Positions 17,880 to 27,099 of a stretch of 64,000 bases of DNA are shown here, one piece after another. The translations under genes and the position numbers were made by a program. Positions within the stretch are counted from its first letter, which is position 1, and each line of letters begins with the position of its first letter. Source of the stretch: Bradyrhizobium sp. CCBAU 53351 (GTDB taxonomy: Bacteria > Pseudomonadota > Alphaproteobacteria > Rhizobiales > Xanthobacteraceae); the NCBI RefSeq assembly GCF_015291745.1, contig NZ_CP030059.1:5855501-5919500 (forward strand), in the 5' to 3' direction. The notes beneath the pieces are model-generated. The model was given only the letters and a program-made list of their open reading frames with translations, had not been told where the DNA came from and searched no databases.

Positions 17880-19655
17880 TCACACCAGCGCCTTGCCGCC
17901 GGCGAACGCCTTCGCGGTCGCCTCGTCATTCGCCTGCTCCGGCAAAAGCATCTCGTTGTGCGCCTTGCCGGAGGGAATCATCGGGAAGCAGTTTTCGAGC
18001 GCCGCGACGCGGCAGTCGAACAGCACCGGGCGTTTGACCGAGATCATCTCCTGGATGGCGCCGTCGAGATCGCCGGGCTTGTGCACCTGGATGCCGACGC
18101 CGCCATAGGCCTCGGCGAGCTTGACGAAGTCCGGCAGCGCCTCCGAATAGGAATGCGACAGACGGTTGCCGTGCAGCAGCTGCTGCCACTGCCGCACCAT
18201 GCCCATGTACTGGTTGTTCAGGATGAAGATCTTGATCGGCAGCTCGTACTGCACCGCCGTCGACATCTCCTGCATCGTCATCTGCACCGAGGCATCGCCT
18301 GCGATGTCGATGACGAGGCTGTCGGGATGGGCCACCTGCACGCCGACCGCGGCCGGCAGGCCGTAGCCCATGGTGCCGAGACCGCCCGACGTCATCCAGC
18401 GATGCGGCTCCTCGAAGCCGTAGAACTGCGCCGCCCACATCTGGTGCTGGCCGACTTCGGTCGTGATGTAGGTGTCCCTGCCGCGCGTCGCCTCGAACAG
18501 GCTCTGGATCGCGTGCTGCGGCAGGATGACGTCGTTGCTCTTCTTGTAATAGAGCGAGTTGCGGGCGCGCCATTGCGCGATCTGCTGCCACCACGACTTG
18601 ATGTCAGGCCTCTTCGCCTCCGCCTTGAACACCTGCAGGATGTCGCCGAGGATGTTGCCGCAATCGCCGATGATCGGCACGTCGACGCGGATGTTCTTGT
18701 TGATCGAGGACGGGTCGATGTCGATGTGGATCTTCTTCGAGCCCGGGGAGAACGCATCGACGCGACCGGTGATGCGGTCGTCGAAGCGCGCGCCGACGCA
18801 CAGCATGACGTCGCAATCATGCATCGTCATGTTGGCCTCGTAGGTGCCGTGCATGCCGAGCATGCCCAGCCAGTTCTTGCCCGACGCGGGGTATGCGCCG
18901 AGGCCCATCAGCGTGGAGGTGATCGGGAAGCCGGTGACCTCGACCAGTTCGCGCAACAGCCTGGTCGCTTCGGGGCCGGAATTGATGACGCCGCCGCCGC
19001 TGTAGATCACGGGGCGCTTGGCGTTCGCGAGCAGCGAGACGGCCTTGCGGATCTGCGTCGCATCGCCCTTCACGCGCGGCGCGTAGGAGCGGTGCACGTC
19101 GGACTTGCGCGGCGGATGATAGGTGCCGGTCGCGAACTGCACGTCCTTGGGCACGTCGACCAGCACCGGGCCGGGACGGCCGGAGGTCGCGACGTAGAAG
19201 GCTTCGTGCAGCACTTTTGCGAGATCGTTGACGTCCCGCACCAGCCAATTGTGCTTGGTGCAGGGCCGCGTGATGCCGACCGTGTCGCATTCCTGGAAAG
19301 CATCATTGCCGATCAGATGCGTCGGCACCTGGCCGGAGATGCAGACCAGCGGGATCGAGTCCATCAGCGCGTCGGTCAGCGGCGTCACCATGTTGGTGGC
19401 GCCGGGACCGCTCGTCACCAGCGCGACGCCCGGCTTGCCGGTCGAGCGCGCATAGCCCTCGGCGGCGTGGCCCGCGCCCTGCTCGTGACGCACCAGGATG
19501 TGCTGGACCTCGCTCTGCTGGAAGATCTCGTCATAGATCGGAAGCACCGCGCCGCCGGGATAGCCGAAAATGTCAGTCACGCCGTGATCGATGAGCGCGC
19601 GAACGATCATCGCGGCGCCGGTCATCTGGTTCGGATCGTGGCTCTTGTCGCTCAT
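17880..19655 (-). CDS. ilvI: acetolactate synthase large (catalytic) subunit
   Basis: A 591-residue ThDP-dependent enzyme that condenses two pyruvates, or pyruvate plus 2-oxobutyrate. The catalytic Glu sits in VRHEQGAGHAAEGYARSTG, followed by SGPGATN. The FAD/central domain spans about 200-340. The ThDP motif is GDASVQMTMQEM to NNQYMGMVRQW in the C-terminal third. Expression is probably controlled by the leader peptide and terminator at 19713-19830. It is first in an operon with ilvH and a methyltransferase. Confidence 0.96.
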   Translation of the reverse strand: MSDKSHDPNQMTGAAMIVRALIDHGVTDIFGYPGGAVLPIYDEIFQQSEVQHILVRHEQGAGHAAEGYARSTGKPGVALVTSGPGATNMVTPLTDALMDSIPLVCISGQVPTHLIGNDAFQECDTVGITRPCTKHNWLVRDVNDLAKVLHEAFYVATSGRPGPVLVDVPKDVQFATGTYHPPRKSDVHRSYAPRVKGDATQIRKAVSLLANAKRPVIYSGGGVINSGPEATRLLRELVEVTGFPITSTLMGLGAYPASGKNWLGMLGMHGTYEANMTMHDCDVMLCVGARFDDRITGRVDAFSPGSKKIHIDIDPSSINKNIRVDVPIIGDCGNILGDILQVFKAEAKRPDIKSWWQQIAQWRARNSLYYKKSNDVILPQHAIQSLFEATRGRDTYITTEVGQHQMWAAQFYGFEEPHRWMTSGGLGTMGYGLPAAVGVQVAHPDSLVIDIAGDASVQMTMQEMSTAVQYELPIKIFILNNQYMGMVRQWQQLLHGNRLSHSYSEALPDFVKLAEAYGGVGIQVHKPGDLDGAIQEMISVKRPVLFDCRVAALENCFPMIPSGKAHNEMLLPEQANDEATAKAFAGGKALV

Positions 19656-19712
19656 TGGCTTGCTCCGGATGCGCTGTTGTCAGCGGCTTCGTTCGTGTCG
19701 GGTTTGGGAAAT

Positions 19713-19735
19713 AAAAAAGGCCCCGAAGAGGGCCC
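19713..19735 (-). terminator. attenuator terminator before ilvI
   Basis: On the minus strand GGCCC-TCTTCG-GGGCC is followed by TTTTTT, 57 bases before the ilvI start. Just upstream, a long hairpin (arms 19738-19747 and 19777-19786, 10 bp, with an inner 7-bp stem at 19756-19774) overlaps the end of the leader reading frame, as expected for ribosome-controlled attenuation. Confidence 0.75.
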
Positions 19736-19764
19736 ATGCACACCGCCTGTCATGTGGATGGCAG

Positions 19765-19830
19765 CTAGCCATCCCCGGCGGTGTGCCTGGGTACGACGGC
19801 GATAAGGAGTTTGGTAATAATGTTACGCAT
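19765..19830 (-). CDS. ilvIH leader peptide (attenuation)
   Basis: A 21-residue open frame MRNIITKLLIAVVPRHTAGDG ending in TAG. Seven of the ten residues at positions 4-13 are Ile, Leu or Val. The stop falls inside the inner stem of the hairpin before the ilvI terminator. In the classical model, stalling at these codons when branched-chain aminoacyl-tRNA is scarce changes the RNA fold and prevents termination. Ribosome-mediated attenuation of ilv genes is established in proteobacteria; its use here is inferred from sequence. Confidence 0.8.
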   Translation of the reverse strand: MRNIITKLLIAVVPRHTAGDG

Positions 19831-19983
19831 GGCAGGTGCCCGGCTTCCCAAAGGTTGCGCGAAACATAGCGGCCAAAGCCCGGATGTCAAGGCAATGCGG
19901 CCGTTCCCGCGCGATTTTGGCAGTGTAGCGGTGTTCCCCGGGTTCGGCGAGAGGTAAATTGGGGAACCCGAAGGGAAAGTGTG

Positions 19984-20940
19984 TCAGCCGCCGTCCCGCG
20001 CCGCCCTCCCGACGGCCGCAAGCCACTCCCTCGCCTCCTCCGGCTTGACCCATTCGAAGTCAGGCAATTGGTGCCGGAACCAGGTGAATTGCCGCTTGGC
20101 GTAGTGGCGGGTGTCGGCGCGCCCGATGGTGGCGGCCTGCTCAAGGCTGAGCTCGCCGCGCAGATGCCGGATCAGGGCCGGCACGCCATGGGCCTTCATC
20201 GCCGGCAGCAGCGGATCGAGCTGCCTCGCGGCGAGCCGCTCGACCTCCTCCAGCGCGCCGGCACCCAGCATGGCATCGAAGCGGGCATCGATCCGGGCAT
20301 AGAGCTCGTCGCGCCCGGGCGCGAGGAAGACGGCGCGAAAGCTGCCCTTGGGCAGCAGCGGCGGCTGGCCCTCCCGGTGCCAGTCGAGCAGCGACCGGCC
20401 GGTCGCCTCGATCACTTCGAGTGCGCGCGCGATGCGGGTGCGGTCTCGCAGGTTCAATCGCTCCGCGGCGCGCGGATCGCGGGCAGCGAGTTCCGCATGC
20501 AGCGCCTCCGCCCCGTTCCGCTCCAGCCGCGCGCGGACGTCCTCGCGCACCTCGGCAGGAATGGGCGGTACCACCGAGAGTCCCGCCGTCAGCGCCTTGA
20601 AATAGAGCCCGGTGCCGCCGATGAAGATCGGCAGGCGGCCTTCGGCGCGCGCCTCGTCGAGCGTCTTGGCCGCATCAGTCACCCAGGCGCCGGCCGAGAA
20701 ATTCAAGGCGGCATCGACATGGCCGTAGAGACGGTGCGGAGCGCGCGCTTCCTCGTCACGGGTCGGCCGTGCCGTGATGATGCGCAGGTCGCGGTAGACC
20801 TGCATGGAATCGGCATTGATGACGATACCGCCGGTGGCGAGCGCGAGCTCCAGAGCCAGCGCCGACTTGCCGCTGGCGGTCGGTCCTGCGATAAGCACGG
20901 CCTCGCCAACGGGCCTTCTGCCGACTTGCTCCTCGCTCAC
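19984..20940 (-). CDS. miaA: tRNA dimethylallyltransferase
   Basis: A 318-residue enzyme that adds the isopentenyl group to A37 of tRNAs reading UNN codons. The P-loop is [17 protein letters not shown] near residue 15, followed by [33 protein letters not shown] and the C-terminal RQFTWFRHQ. The GTG start at 20940 has GAGG five bases upstream. A longer frame reaches 21054 but would run across the serB start and shows no family similarity. It is divergent from serB, with only 11 bp between the two start codons. Confidence 0.95.
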   Translation of the reverse strand: MSEEQVGRRPVGEAVLIAGPTASGKSALALELALATGGIVINADSMQVYRDLRIITARPTRDEEARAPHRLYGHVDAALNFSAGAWVTDAAKTLDEARAEGRLPIFIGGTGLYFKALTAGLSVVPPIPAEVREDVRARLERNGAEALHAELAARDPRAAERLNLRDRTRIARALEVIEATGRSLLDWHREGQPPLLPKGSFRAVFLAPGRDELYARIDARFDAMLGAGALEEVERLAARQLDPLLPAMKAHGVPALIRHLRGELSLEQAATIGRADTRHYAKRQFTWFRHQLPDFEWVKPEEAREWLAAVGRAARDGG

Positions 20941-20951
20941 GAAAACCTCAA

Positions 20952-21857
20952 ATGTCCCTCGTCGCCACGCTGATCTGCAACCCCGACAATCCCGCGCTCG
21001 ACTCCACCATCGTCGACGGGGCCCGCGCCGTGCTGCCGCAGGCATCGCCAGCACACTGGCTGTTCGACGGCGTCGCGGTTGATATCCCCTTCGGTGCCGA
21101 CTGTAACCTCGAAGCCGACCGCCACGCCATCGAGCAGCGGCTGCGCGAGCTGCGCGGCGACCTGCCCATCGACATCGTGGTGCAGCCTGTCGGCTTCAGG
21201 CGCAAGAAGCTTTTTCTCGCCGACATGGATTCCACCATGATCGGCCAGGAATGCATCGACGAGCTCGCCGATCTCGTCGGGGTGAAGGCGCATGTCGCCG
21301 CCATCACCGAACGCGCCATGCGCGGCGAGATCGAGTTCGAGCCGGCGCTGCGCGAGCGCGTCGCACTGCTGAAGGACCTGCCCGCCAGCGCGGTCGACGA
21401 AGTGCTGGAAGAGCGCATCACGCTGACCCCGGGCGGCCGCGCGCTGGTCGCGACCATGCGGGCCAACGGCGCCTATACCTGCCTCGTCTCCGGCGGCTTC
21501 ACGCTGTTCACGACCGCGGTCGCGGCCAAGATCGGCTTCCAGGAGAACCGCGCCAACGAGCTCGTCGTGCGCGACGGCAAGTTCACCGGCGAGGTGAAGG
21601 AGCCGATTCTGGGCCGCGCGGCGAAGCTCGCGACGCTGGTCGACCTGATGGAATCGTTCGATCTCGACGACATCGACTCGGTCGTGGTCGGCGACGGCGC
21701 CAACGATCTCGCGATGATCCAGGCGGCCGGGCTCGGCGTTGCCTATCACGCCAAGCCGGCGGTTGCGGCGGCGGCGGCCGCGCGGATCGATCATGGCGAT
21801 CTCACCGCGCTGCTCTATGCGCAGGGGTACAAGCGCGAGGAGTTCGTGGAGGGGTAG
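20952..21857 (+). CDS. serB: phosphoserine phosphatase
   Basis: A 301-residue HAD-family enzyme catalysing the last step of serine synthesis. Motif I is [10 protein letters not shown] with the nucleophile Asp near residue 96. Motif II is SGGFTLF, and motif [25 protein letters not shown]. The roughly 90-residue N-terminal region resembles the ACT-like domain of long-form SerB. No good ribosome site precedes the ATG at 20952; the region upstream is the start of miaA on the other strand, so its promoter must lie inside miaA. Confidence 0.94.
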   Translation: MSLVATLICNPDNPALDSTIVDGARAVLPQASPAHWLFDGVAVDIPFGADCNLEADRHAIEQRLRELRGDLPIDIVVQPVGFRRKKLFLADMDSTMIGQECIDELADLVGVKAHVAAITERAMRGEIEFEPALRERVALLKDLPASAVDEVLEERITLTPGGRALVATMRANGAYTCLVSGGFTLFTTAVAAKIGFQENRANELVVRDGKFTGEVKEPILGRAAKLATLVDLMESFDLDDIDSVVVGDGANDLAMIQAAGLGVAYHAKPAVAAAAAARIDHGDLTALLYAQGYKREEFVEG

Positions 21858-21873
21858 CCACCTCCCCTCCGCC

Positions 21874-21972
21874 GTCATCACCCGCGAAGGCGGGTGATGC
21901 AGTGTTCCAGAGACAGAGCGGGATACGGGGAGACCGCGGCGTACTGGATGCCCCGCCTTCGCGGGGCATGAC
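21874..21972. repeat. palindromic dispersed element, family B
   Basis: The outer ends are GTCAT and ATGAC, with a hairpin at each end (CACCCGCGAAGGCGGGTG near the left, GCCCCGCCTTCGCGGGGC near the right) and a TACTGGAT motif inside. It lies between the convergent serB and degP-like genes. I recall similar roughly 100-bp elements as frequent in Bradyrhizobium; this is the only copy in the window. Confidence 0.55.
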
Positions 21973-21998
21973 AGCGAGTGTGGAGCGAAAAGCCTGCC

Positions 21999-23492
21999 TT
22001 ACTGCACGCTCAGCGCCACGAAGCGCAGCTCGCCGTCGGCATTGGAGACCAGCAGCAGCACCGATTTCTTGCCGTCCTTCTTGAGCTGATCGACCCGCTT
22101 CTGGATGTCGGCACCGCTCGAGACCGCTTCCTGCGCAACCTCGACGATGACGTCTCCGGCCGAGAGGCGCTTCTCCGCGGCGTCGGAATTGGCGTCAACA
22201 TTGGTGACGACCACGCCCTTGACGCTGTCCTTGATCTTGTAGCGCGTGCGCAGATCCTTGTTCAGCGCGGCGAGATCGAGGCCGAGCGCCTTCTGCGTCA
22301 CCGGCTTTTCCGGCGCCGGCTCGTCGGTCTTCACCGCGGCCTGCACCTTCTCGGGATCCTGGAGGCGGCCGAGGGTGACTTTCTTGGTCTGCTCCTGGCC
22401 CTTGCGGATGATGACGACGTCGACCTCCTTGCCGACCGCCGTGTCGGCGACGACGCGAGAGAGGTCCTTCGGATCCTTGACGTCCTTGCCGTCAAACTTG
22501 ACGACGACGTCGCCCGGCTCGATGCCGGCCGGCTTGGCCGGGCCCTTGTCGTCGACGCCCGCAACCAGCGCGCCGCGCGCGGGCTTGATGTTGAGGCTCT
22601 CGGCGATCTCGTCGGTGACGCTCTGGATGCGCACCCCGAGCCAGCCGCGGCGCAGCTCGCCGAACTGGCGCAGCTGATCGACGACGCCCACGACCGTCTT
22701 CGACGGCACGGCGAAGCCGATGCCGATCGAGCCGCCCGAGGGCGAGATGATCAGCGTGTTGACGCCGATGACGTCGCCGTCGAGGTTGAACAGCGGACCG
22801 CCGGAATTGCCGCGATTGATCGACGCGTCGGTCTGGATGTAGCTGTCGTAAGGCCCCGAGGAGATGTCGCGGTTCTTGGCGGAGACGATGCCGGCGGTCA
22901 CCGTGCCTCCCAGGCTGAAGGGATTGCCGATCGCGACCACCCAGTCCCCGAGGCGCAGCTTGTCGCTGTCGCCGAACTTCACCGCGACCAGCGGCTTCGG
23001 CGGCTTGATCTTGAGCACGGCGAGGTCGGTCTTCTTGTCGACGCCGACCAGTTCGGCCTTGATCTTGGTGCCGTCGTTGAGGATGACGTGGATCTCGTCG
23101 GCATCCGCGATGACGTGGTTGTTGGTGACGACGACACCCGCGGTGTCGATGATGAAGCCGGACCCGAGCGAGTTGGTCTTCTTCGGGGCGCTGCCGTTGT
23201 CGCCGCCCTTGCTGCCGCCGGGGCCCCTGCGGTTCTTGAAGAAGTCGTCGAAGAACTCTTCGAAGGGCGAGCCGGGCGGCAATTGCGGCATGGTGTTGCT
23301 GCCGCCGCCCTTGGCTTCGACGGTCTGCGAGGTCGAGATGTTGACGACCGCGTCGATCACCTTCTCGGCGACGTCGGCAATGCCATCCGGTCCGCGCGCC
23401 TCTGCCGGCGTGCCGAACGCACTGAAAGCACTGACGACGAGCGCGGCCAGCCCTAAACGCAAGCGGGTCGGGGCAATGGTGGCAGCGGGCAT
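21999..23492 (-). CDS. Do/DegP family periplasmic serine protease
   Basis: A 497-residue HtrA-type protease with an N-terminal signal sequence (LGLAALVVSAFSAFGTPAEA). The catalytic triad is visible as His in VTNNHVIADA, Asp in VDKKTDLAVLKI and Ser in NRGNSGGPLFNLDG. Two PDZ domains follow (about residues 280-370 and 400-495). A Gly/Ser-rich, proline-containing linker precedes the triad. It degrades or refolds damaged envelope proteins. GGAG precedes the ATG at 23492. It lies downstream of hflKC and DUF2065, a common order in Rhizobiales, which links it to membrane protein quality control. Confidence 0.93.
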   Translation of the reverse strand: MPAATIAPTRLRLGLAALVVSAFSAFGTPAEARGPDGIADVAEKVIDAVVNISTSQTVEAKGGGSNTMPQLPPGSPFEEFFDDFFKNRRGPGGSKGGDNGSAPKKTNSLGSGFIIDTAGVVVTNNHVIADADEIHVILNDGTKIKAELVGVDKKTDLAVLKIKPPKPLVAVKFGDSDKLRLGDWVVAIGNPFSLGGTVTAGIVSAKNRDISSGPYDSYIQTDASINRGNSGGPLFNLDGDVIGVNTLIISPSGGSIGIGFAVPSKTVVGVVDQLRQFGELRRGWLGVRIQSVTDEIAESLNIKPARGALVAGVDDKGPAKPAGIEPGDVVVKFDGKDVKDPKDLSRVVADTAVGKEVDVVIIRKGQEQTKKVTLGRLQDPEKVQAAVKTDEPAPEKPVTQKALGLDLAALNKDLRTRYKIKDSVKGVVVTNVDANSDAAEKRLSAGDVIVEVAQEAVSSGADIQKRVDQLKKDGKKSVLLLVSNADGELRFVALSVQ

Positions 23493-23634
23493 TGGTATCT
23501 CCAGAGAAAAGGATTCGGGTCCAGACTGCGCTCGAACGGGGGGACGGCGCAAGCACGGAGCTTAACGGCCTCAAGACCCCGATAATACGGCGAAAACCCG
23601 CCTTTCGGCTTCACTTTGGCGTTGGTGCGAGGGT

Positions 23635-23841
23635 CTAGACCGGACGCCGCATCACCCAGATCAGGATCAGGCCGGCGACCGCCGAACCGATCCCGACCAC
23701 CCGCAGGATATTGTCCGGCGTGGCGATGGCGCTCTTCATGGCCTTGCGCATCCAGTTCGGACTGGCAGCAAACATCAGGCCTTCCAGCACGAACAGGATG
23801 CCCAAGCCGATGAGGAAATCGGAGAACGCAATGGACCTCAT
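23635..23841 (-). CDS. DUF2065 small membrane protein
   Basis: A 68-residue protein with two hydrophobic segments, the first SDFLIGLGILFVLEGLMFAA and the second near IGSAVAGLILIWVM. The family is often found next to hflC, as here, so it probably acts with or near the HflKC complex; no biochemical role is established. It lies between hflC (72 bp upstream) and the degP-like gene. Confidence 0.85.
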   Translation of the reverse strand: MRSIAFSDFLIGLGILFVLEGLMFAASPNWMRKAMKSAIATPDNILRVVGIGSAVAGLILIWVMRRPV

Positions 23842-23913
23842 CGGATTGGAACCTCTCGTGACGCTGTTTTCGTTTGGACGAAGGGCGGCGAGATTCGCCG
23901 CCCTCTATCTAGC

Positions 23914-24810
23914 TTACGGCTTCGCCGGCGTCTCGGTGGCCATCTTGCCGGACGGGTTGCTGAAGTACCGGAAGAAATCCGAATCCGGCCGCAGCAGGAA
24001 GCGGGTATCGTTCGACTTCAGGCCGTTCTCATAGGCGGTCATCGACCGGTAGAAGGCGAAGAAGTCGGCGTCCTTGCTGTAGGCTTCCGCAAACAGGCGG
24101 TTGCGCTCGGCATCGCCTGCACCGCGGGTCTGCTCGGCCTGCGAGTTGGCCTCCGCGATGATCACGGTCGCCTCACGGTCGGCCTTGGAGCGGATCTCCT
24201 GGGCCTTCTGGCCGCCCTGCGCGCGGAACTCGGCCGCTTCGCGCTCGCGCTCGGTCTTCATGCGCTGATAGACCGCCTGGCTGTTCTGCTCCGGCAGGTC
24301 GGCACGGCGGATCCGGACGTCGACGACCTCGATGCCGTAGCCGTCGGCCTCGTGATCGAGCTGATCGCGGATGCGCTGCATCAGCTTCTCGCGGTCGTCG
24401 CGCACCACGTTGATGAAGGTGACTTCGCCGAGCACGCGGCGCAGCGCCGCGTTGAGGAGCGTGGTGAGCTGGATGTTCGCAGCCTGGATCGAGCCGACGC
24501 TCTGATAGAAGCGCAGCGCGTCCTTGATGCGGTAGCGCGCGAAGGCATCGACCACGAGCCGCTTCTGGTCGGACGCGATCGCTTCCTGCGACGGGTTCTC
24601 CAGGTCGAGAATCCGCTTGTCGATGTTGATCACCGAATTCCACGGCGCCTTGAAGTGCAGGCCGGGGGCGGTGACGACGTCGACGGGCCGGCCGAACTGC
24701 AGCACGATGGTCTGCTCGGTCTGCTGCACCGTGAACAGCGACATGTAGCCGACGACCACGACGAACAGGAGCGCGATCAGCGTGACGAAACCTGTGACCG
24801 GAGACCTCAT
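23914..24810 (-). CDS. hflC: FtsH modulator HflC (SPFH domain)
   Basis: A 298-residue SPFH/band-7 protein anchored by one N-terminal helix (GFVTLIALLFVVVVGYMSLF) with the bulk in the periplasm. A charged coiled-coil region (MKTEREREAAEFRAQGGQKAQ and beyond) is typical. With HflK it forms a large membrane cage around FtsH and modulates its proteolysis. Start and hflK stop overlap by four bases (ATGA), so the two are translationally coupled. Confidence 0.95.
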   Translation of the reverse strand: MRSPVTGFVTLIALLFVVVVGYMSLFTVQQTEQTIVLQFGRPVDVVTAPGLHFKAPWNSVINIDKRILDLENPSQEAIASDQKRLVVDAFARYRIKDALRFYQSVGSIQAANIQLTTLLNAALRRVLGEVTFINVVRDDREKLMQRIRDQLDHEADGYGIEVVDVRIRRADLPEQNSQAVYQRMKTEREREAAEFRAQGGQKAQEIRSKADREATVIIAEANSQAEQTRGAGDAERNRLFAEAYSKDADFFAFYRSMTAYENGLKSNDTRFLLRPDSDFFRYFSNPSGKMATETPAKP

Positions 24811-25943
24811 CGGTTGCCTCCGCTCGACTGCGGACCGGTGCTAGGCGGCCGCTTGGTGGTCAATTCGCCCAGCGGCAGATAGGGCACGATGCCCTGGCCT
24901 GAAGAGCCGCCGTCATAGACGAGCTTGTCCGCGCCGCCGAGCACGCGCTCCATCGTCTCCAGATAGATTCGTTCACGCGTCACGTCGGGCGCCTTCTTGT
25001 ATTCGTCGTACACCTTCAGGAAGCGCGCGCTCTGGCCCTTGGCCTCGGCGACCGCCTGCTCCTTGTAGCCTTCGGCGGCCTGCTGAATCTGCGCCGCCCG
25101 TCCGCGCGCCTGCGGCACGACCTGGTTGGCGTAGGTCTGCGCTTCGTTCTGCAGCTGCTCGAGATTGGCGCGCGCCGCCTGGACGTCGCGGAAGGCATCG
25201 ATGACCTGCGCGGGCGGGTCGACCTTCTGCATCTGCACCTGGCTGATCTGGATGCCGGCGCCGTAGCTGTCCAGCGTCTTCTGGATCAGCTCCTGGACGC
25301 CCTGCTCGGTAACGTTGCGCGCACCGGTCAGGATCGGCTGGATCTGCGATCGGCCGATCACCTCACGCATCGCGCTTTCGGCGACCGCCTTCACGGTGCC
25401 TTCGGGGTTCTGAATGTTGAACAGGAAATTGCCGACACCGTTGGGCTTGATGCGCCACAGCACGGTGAAATCGACGTCGACGATGTTCTCGTCGCCCGTC
25501 AGCATCAGGCTCTCTTCCGGCACGTCACGGATGGAGCGGCCGCGCCGTGCGGGATCGTCGATCAGCGTCATGCCGATCGAGATGGTGTTGACACGCAGCG
25601 CCTTGGGCAGCAGCACGGTCTCGATCGGATAGGGCAGATGATAGTTCAGGCCCGGGTCCACGGTGCGGACGTGCTTGCCGAAGCGCAGCACGACGCCCTG
25701 TTCTTCGGACTGCACGCGGAAGAAGCCCGACAGCAGCCAGAACGCGATGATGAGCAGGATGATCAGCGTGATGCCGATGCCGGAGAAATAGCCGCCCGGC
25801 ATGATCTGCTGGAGGCGATCCTGGCCGCGGCGCAGAAGGTCTTCCAGATCCGGCGGCCTCGGCCCGACCGGTTGCGGGCCTGAGCCCCATGGTCCCTTTG
25901 GACCCGAGCCCCATGGGCCACCGCCCTGATTCTTCCACGGCAT
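24807..25943 (-). CDS. hflK: FtsH modulator HflK (SPFH domain)
   Basis: A 378-residue partner of HflC. The N-terminus is Gly/Pro-rich and cytoplasmic (residues 1-50), followed by a membrane helix (GIGITLIILLIIAFWLLSGFF) and an SPFH domain starting RVQSEEQGVVLRFGKHV. A coiled-coil stretch covers about residues 240-320. GGAG precedes the ATG at 25943. First gene of the hflK-hflC-DUF2065-degP unit, about 150 bp after folA, from which it is separated by a probable terminator. Confidence 0.95.
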   Translation of the reverse strand: MPWKNQGGGPWGSGPKGPWGSGPQPVGPRPPDLEDLLRRGQDRLQQIMPGGYFSGIGITLIILLIIAFWLLSGFFRVQSEEQGVVLRFGKHVRTVDPGLNYHLPYPIETVLLPKALRVNTISIGMTLIDDPARRGRSIRDVPEESLMLTGDENIVDVDFTVLWRIKPNGVGNFLFNIQNPEGTVKAVAESAMREVIGRSQIQPILTGARNVTEQGVQELIQKTLDSYGAGIQISQVQMQKVDPPAQVIDAFRDVQAARANLEQLQNEAQTYANQVVPQARGRAAQIQQAAEGYKEQAVAEAKGQSARFLKVYDEYKKAPDVTRERIYLETMERVLGGADKLVYDGGSSGQGIVPYLPLGELTTKRPPSTGPQSSGGNR

Positions 25944-26070
25944 TCGACGCTCTCCTCGGCAGGGTGGAATTGCCCCCGCCCGCTTTGTCCGGTCCGGCTT
26001 TATAGGGGACAGGCAGGTCCCTTACAACGCAGCCCTGACCGTCTTCCGAGCTATGCTCGGGCACGAAAAA

Positions 26071-26088
26071 GTCAATGTAAACATTGAC
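26071..26088 (-). terminator. probable folA terminator (perfect AT-rich palindrome)
   Basis: GTCAATGT-AA-ACATTGAC is a perfect palindrome nine bases after the folA stop. On the minus strand it is followed at once by TTTTT, the layout of a rho-independent terminator. Its low GC content for this genome leaves open that it is a protein-binding site for hflK. Confidence 0.55.
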
Positions 26089-26096
26089 GAAAGCGG

Positions 26097-26609
26097 TTAA
26101 TGGCCGCGCCGCCGACGATATGTCACATAGGAGTAGTCGGCGCTGTCGTCGGGTCCGGCAGGATGGCGGACGCGTCCAACCTCGTCCCATTCCGCCTTGT
26201 CGATGTCGAAATGCGTGTCGCCTTCGGGTCGAGCATGCACTTCGGTGATCTCGAGGCGATCGGCGCGGTCGAGCCATTGCCGGAAGATCTCGGCGCCGCC
26301 GATCACGGCGATCTCGGTGACCGAACGCCGCAGGGCATCGCCAAGCGCAACCGCGCCGGCATCCGTGGCGGATGTCGTGACGACGGCCCCATTGGCGCGA
26401 TAAGCCGTATCGCGCGTGATCACGATATTGGTCCGGCCCGGCAGGGGACGGCGGGGCAGCGATTCGAAAGTCTTGCGGCCCATGATCACGGGCTTGCCGA
26501 TGGTCAGCGCCTTGAAGCGCGCCATGTCGGACTTCAATCGCCACGGCATCGCATTGCCCGCGCCGATGACGCCATTCTCCGCGATCGCGACGACGAAGAC
26601 GATCTCCAT
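26097..26609 (-). CDS. folA: dihydrofolate reductase
   Basis: A 170-residue DHFR, normal length. Family residues are seen in FVVAIAENGVIGAGNAMPWRLKSDMARFKALT (substrate and nicotinamide site), GRKTFESLP and IGGAEIFRQWLDRADRLEITEV. It regenerates tetrahydrofolate, which thyA oxidises, so the gene order thyA-GNAT-folA is functionally sensible. Its ATG overlaps the GNAT stop by one base (TGATG). Confidence 0.95.
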   Translation of the reverse strand: MEIVFVVAIAENGVIGAGNAMPWRLKSDMARFKALTIGKPVIMGRKTFESLPRRPLPGRTNIVITRDTAYRANGAVVTTSATDAGAVALGDALRRSVTEIAVIGGAEIFRQWLDRADRLEITEVHARPEGDTHFDIDKAEWDEVGRVRHPAGPDDSADYSYVTYRRRRGH

Positions 26610-27094
26610 CAGGCAGAGCTCCCGGCAAGCCGTGTCAGCGCCGGCCCAGTGACGCGGCACAGCGTCCAGTCGTCCATCATGACGGCGCCGAGCGATTTGT
26701 AGAACGCGATCGACGGCGCATTCCAGTCGAGCACCGCCCATTGCAGGCGCGACCAGCCGTTGTCGACACATTCCTTCGCGAGATAGACCAGCAGCGCCTT
26801 GCCGAGGCCTTTGCCCCGATGCGACGGCCGCACGTAGAGATCCTCGAGATAGATGCCGTGGCGGCCGCTGAAGGTGGAGAAGTTCGAAAACCAGACCGCA
26901 AAGCCGACGGCTTCACCGTTCCACTCGGCAATCGCGCAGTAGAGCTGCGGCCTGTCCCCGAACAATGCCTCGGCGATGTCGGCTTCTGTTGCCTCCACCT
27001 CATGCGAGAGCTTCTCGTACTCGGCGAGCTCGCGGATGAAATCGAGGACGAGCCCGGCTTCACCCGGGCGCACGCGGCGGATGTTGAGCGACAT
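26609..27094 (-). CDS. GNAT family N-acetyltransferase
   Basis: A 161-residue acetyltransferase of the SSAT-like group. The acetyl-CoA loop is RPSHRGKGLGKALLVYLAKEC and the following strand contains LQWAVLDWNAPSIAFYKSLGA, a typical GNAT end. The substrate is unknown; the protein family includes diamine acetyltransferases. It sits between thyA (5 bp gap) and folA (1 bp overlap) in one transcript. Confidence 0.87.
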   Translation of the reverse strand: MSLNIRRVRPGEAGLVLDFIRELAEYEKLSHEVEATEADIAEALFGDRPQLYCAIAEWNGEAVGFAVWFSNFSTFSGRHGIYLEDLYVRPSHRGKGLGKALLVYLAKECVDNGWSRLQWAVLDWNAPSIAFYKSLGAVMMDDWTLCRVTGPALTRLAGSSA

Positions 27095-27099
27095 CCGGG

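Noticed and set aside
17676..19805. A 709-codon plus-strand open frame opposite ilvI and ilvH
   Set aside because: Antisense shadow of two well-conserved enzymes; composition is not protein-like.
20941..21054. N-terminal extension of miaA to 21054
   Set aside because: It would overlap the serB coding start and adds an Arg/Trp-rich stretch; the GTG at 20940 has a good ribosome site and family-like start.
26071..26088. Perfect palindrome read as a repressor site for hflK
   Set aside because: The run of T immediately after the stem on the minus strand and its place nine bases after folA make a terminator the simpler reading.
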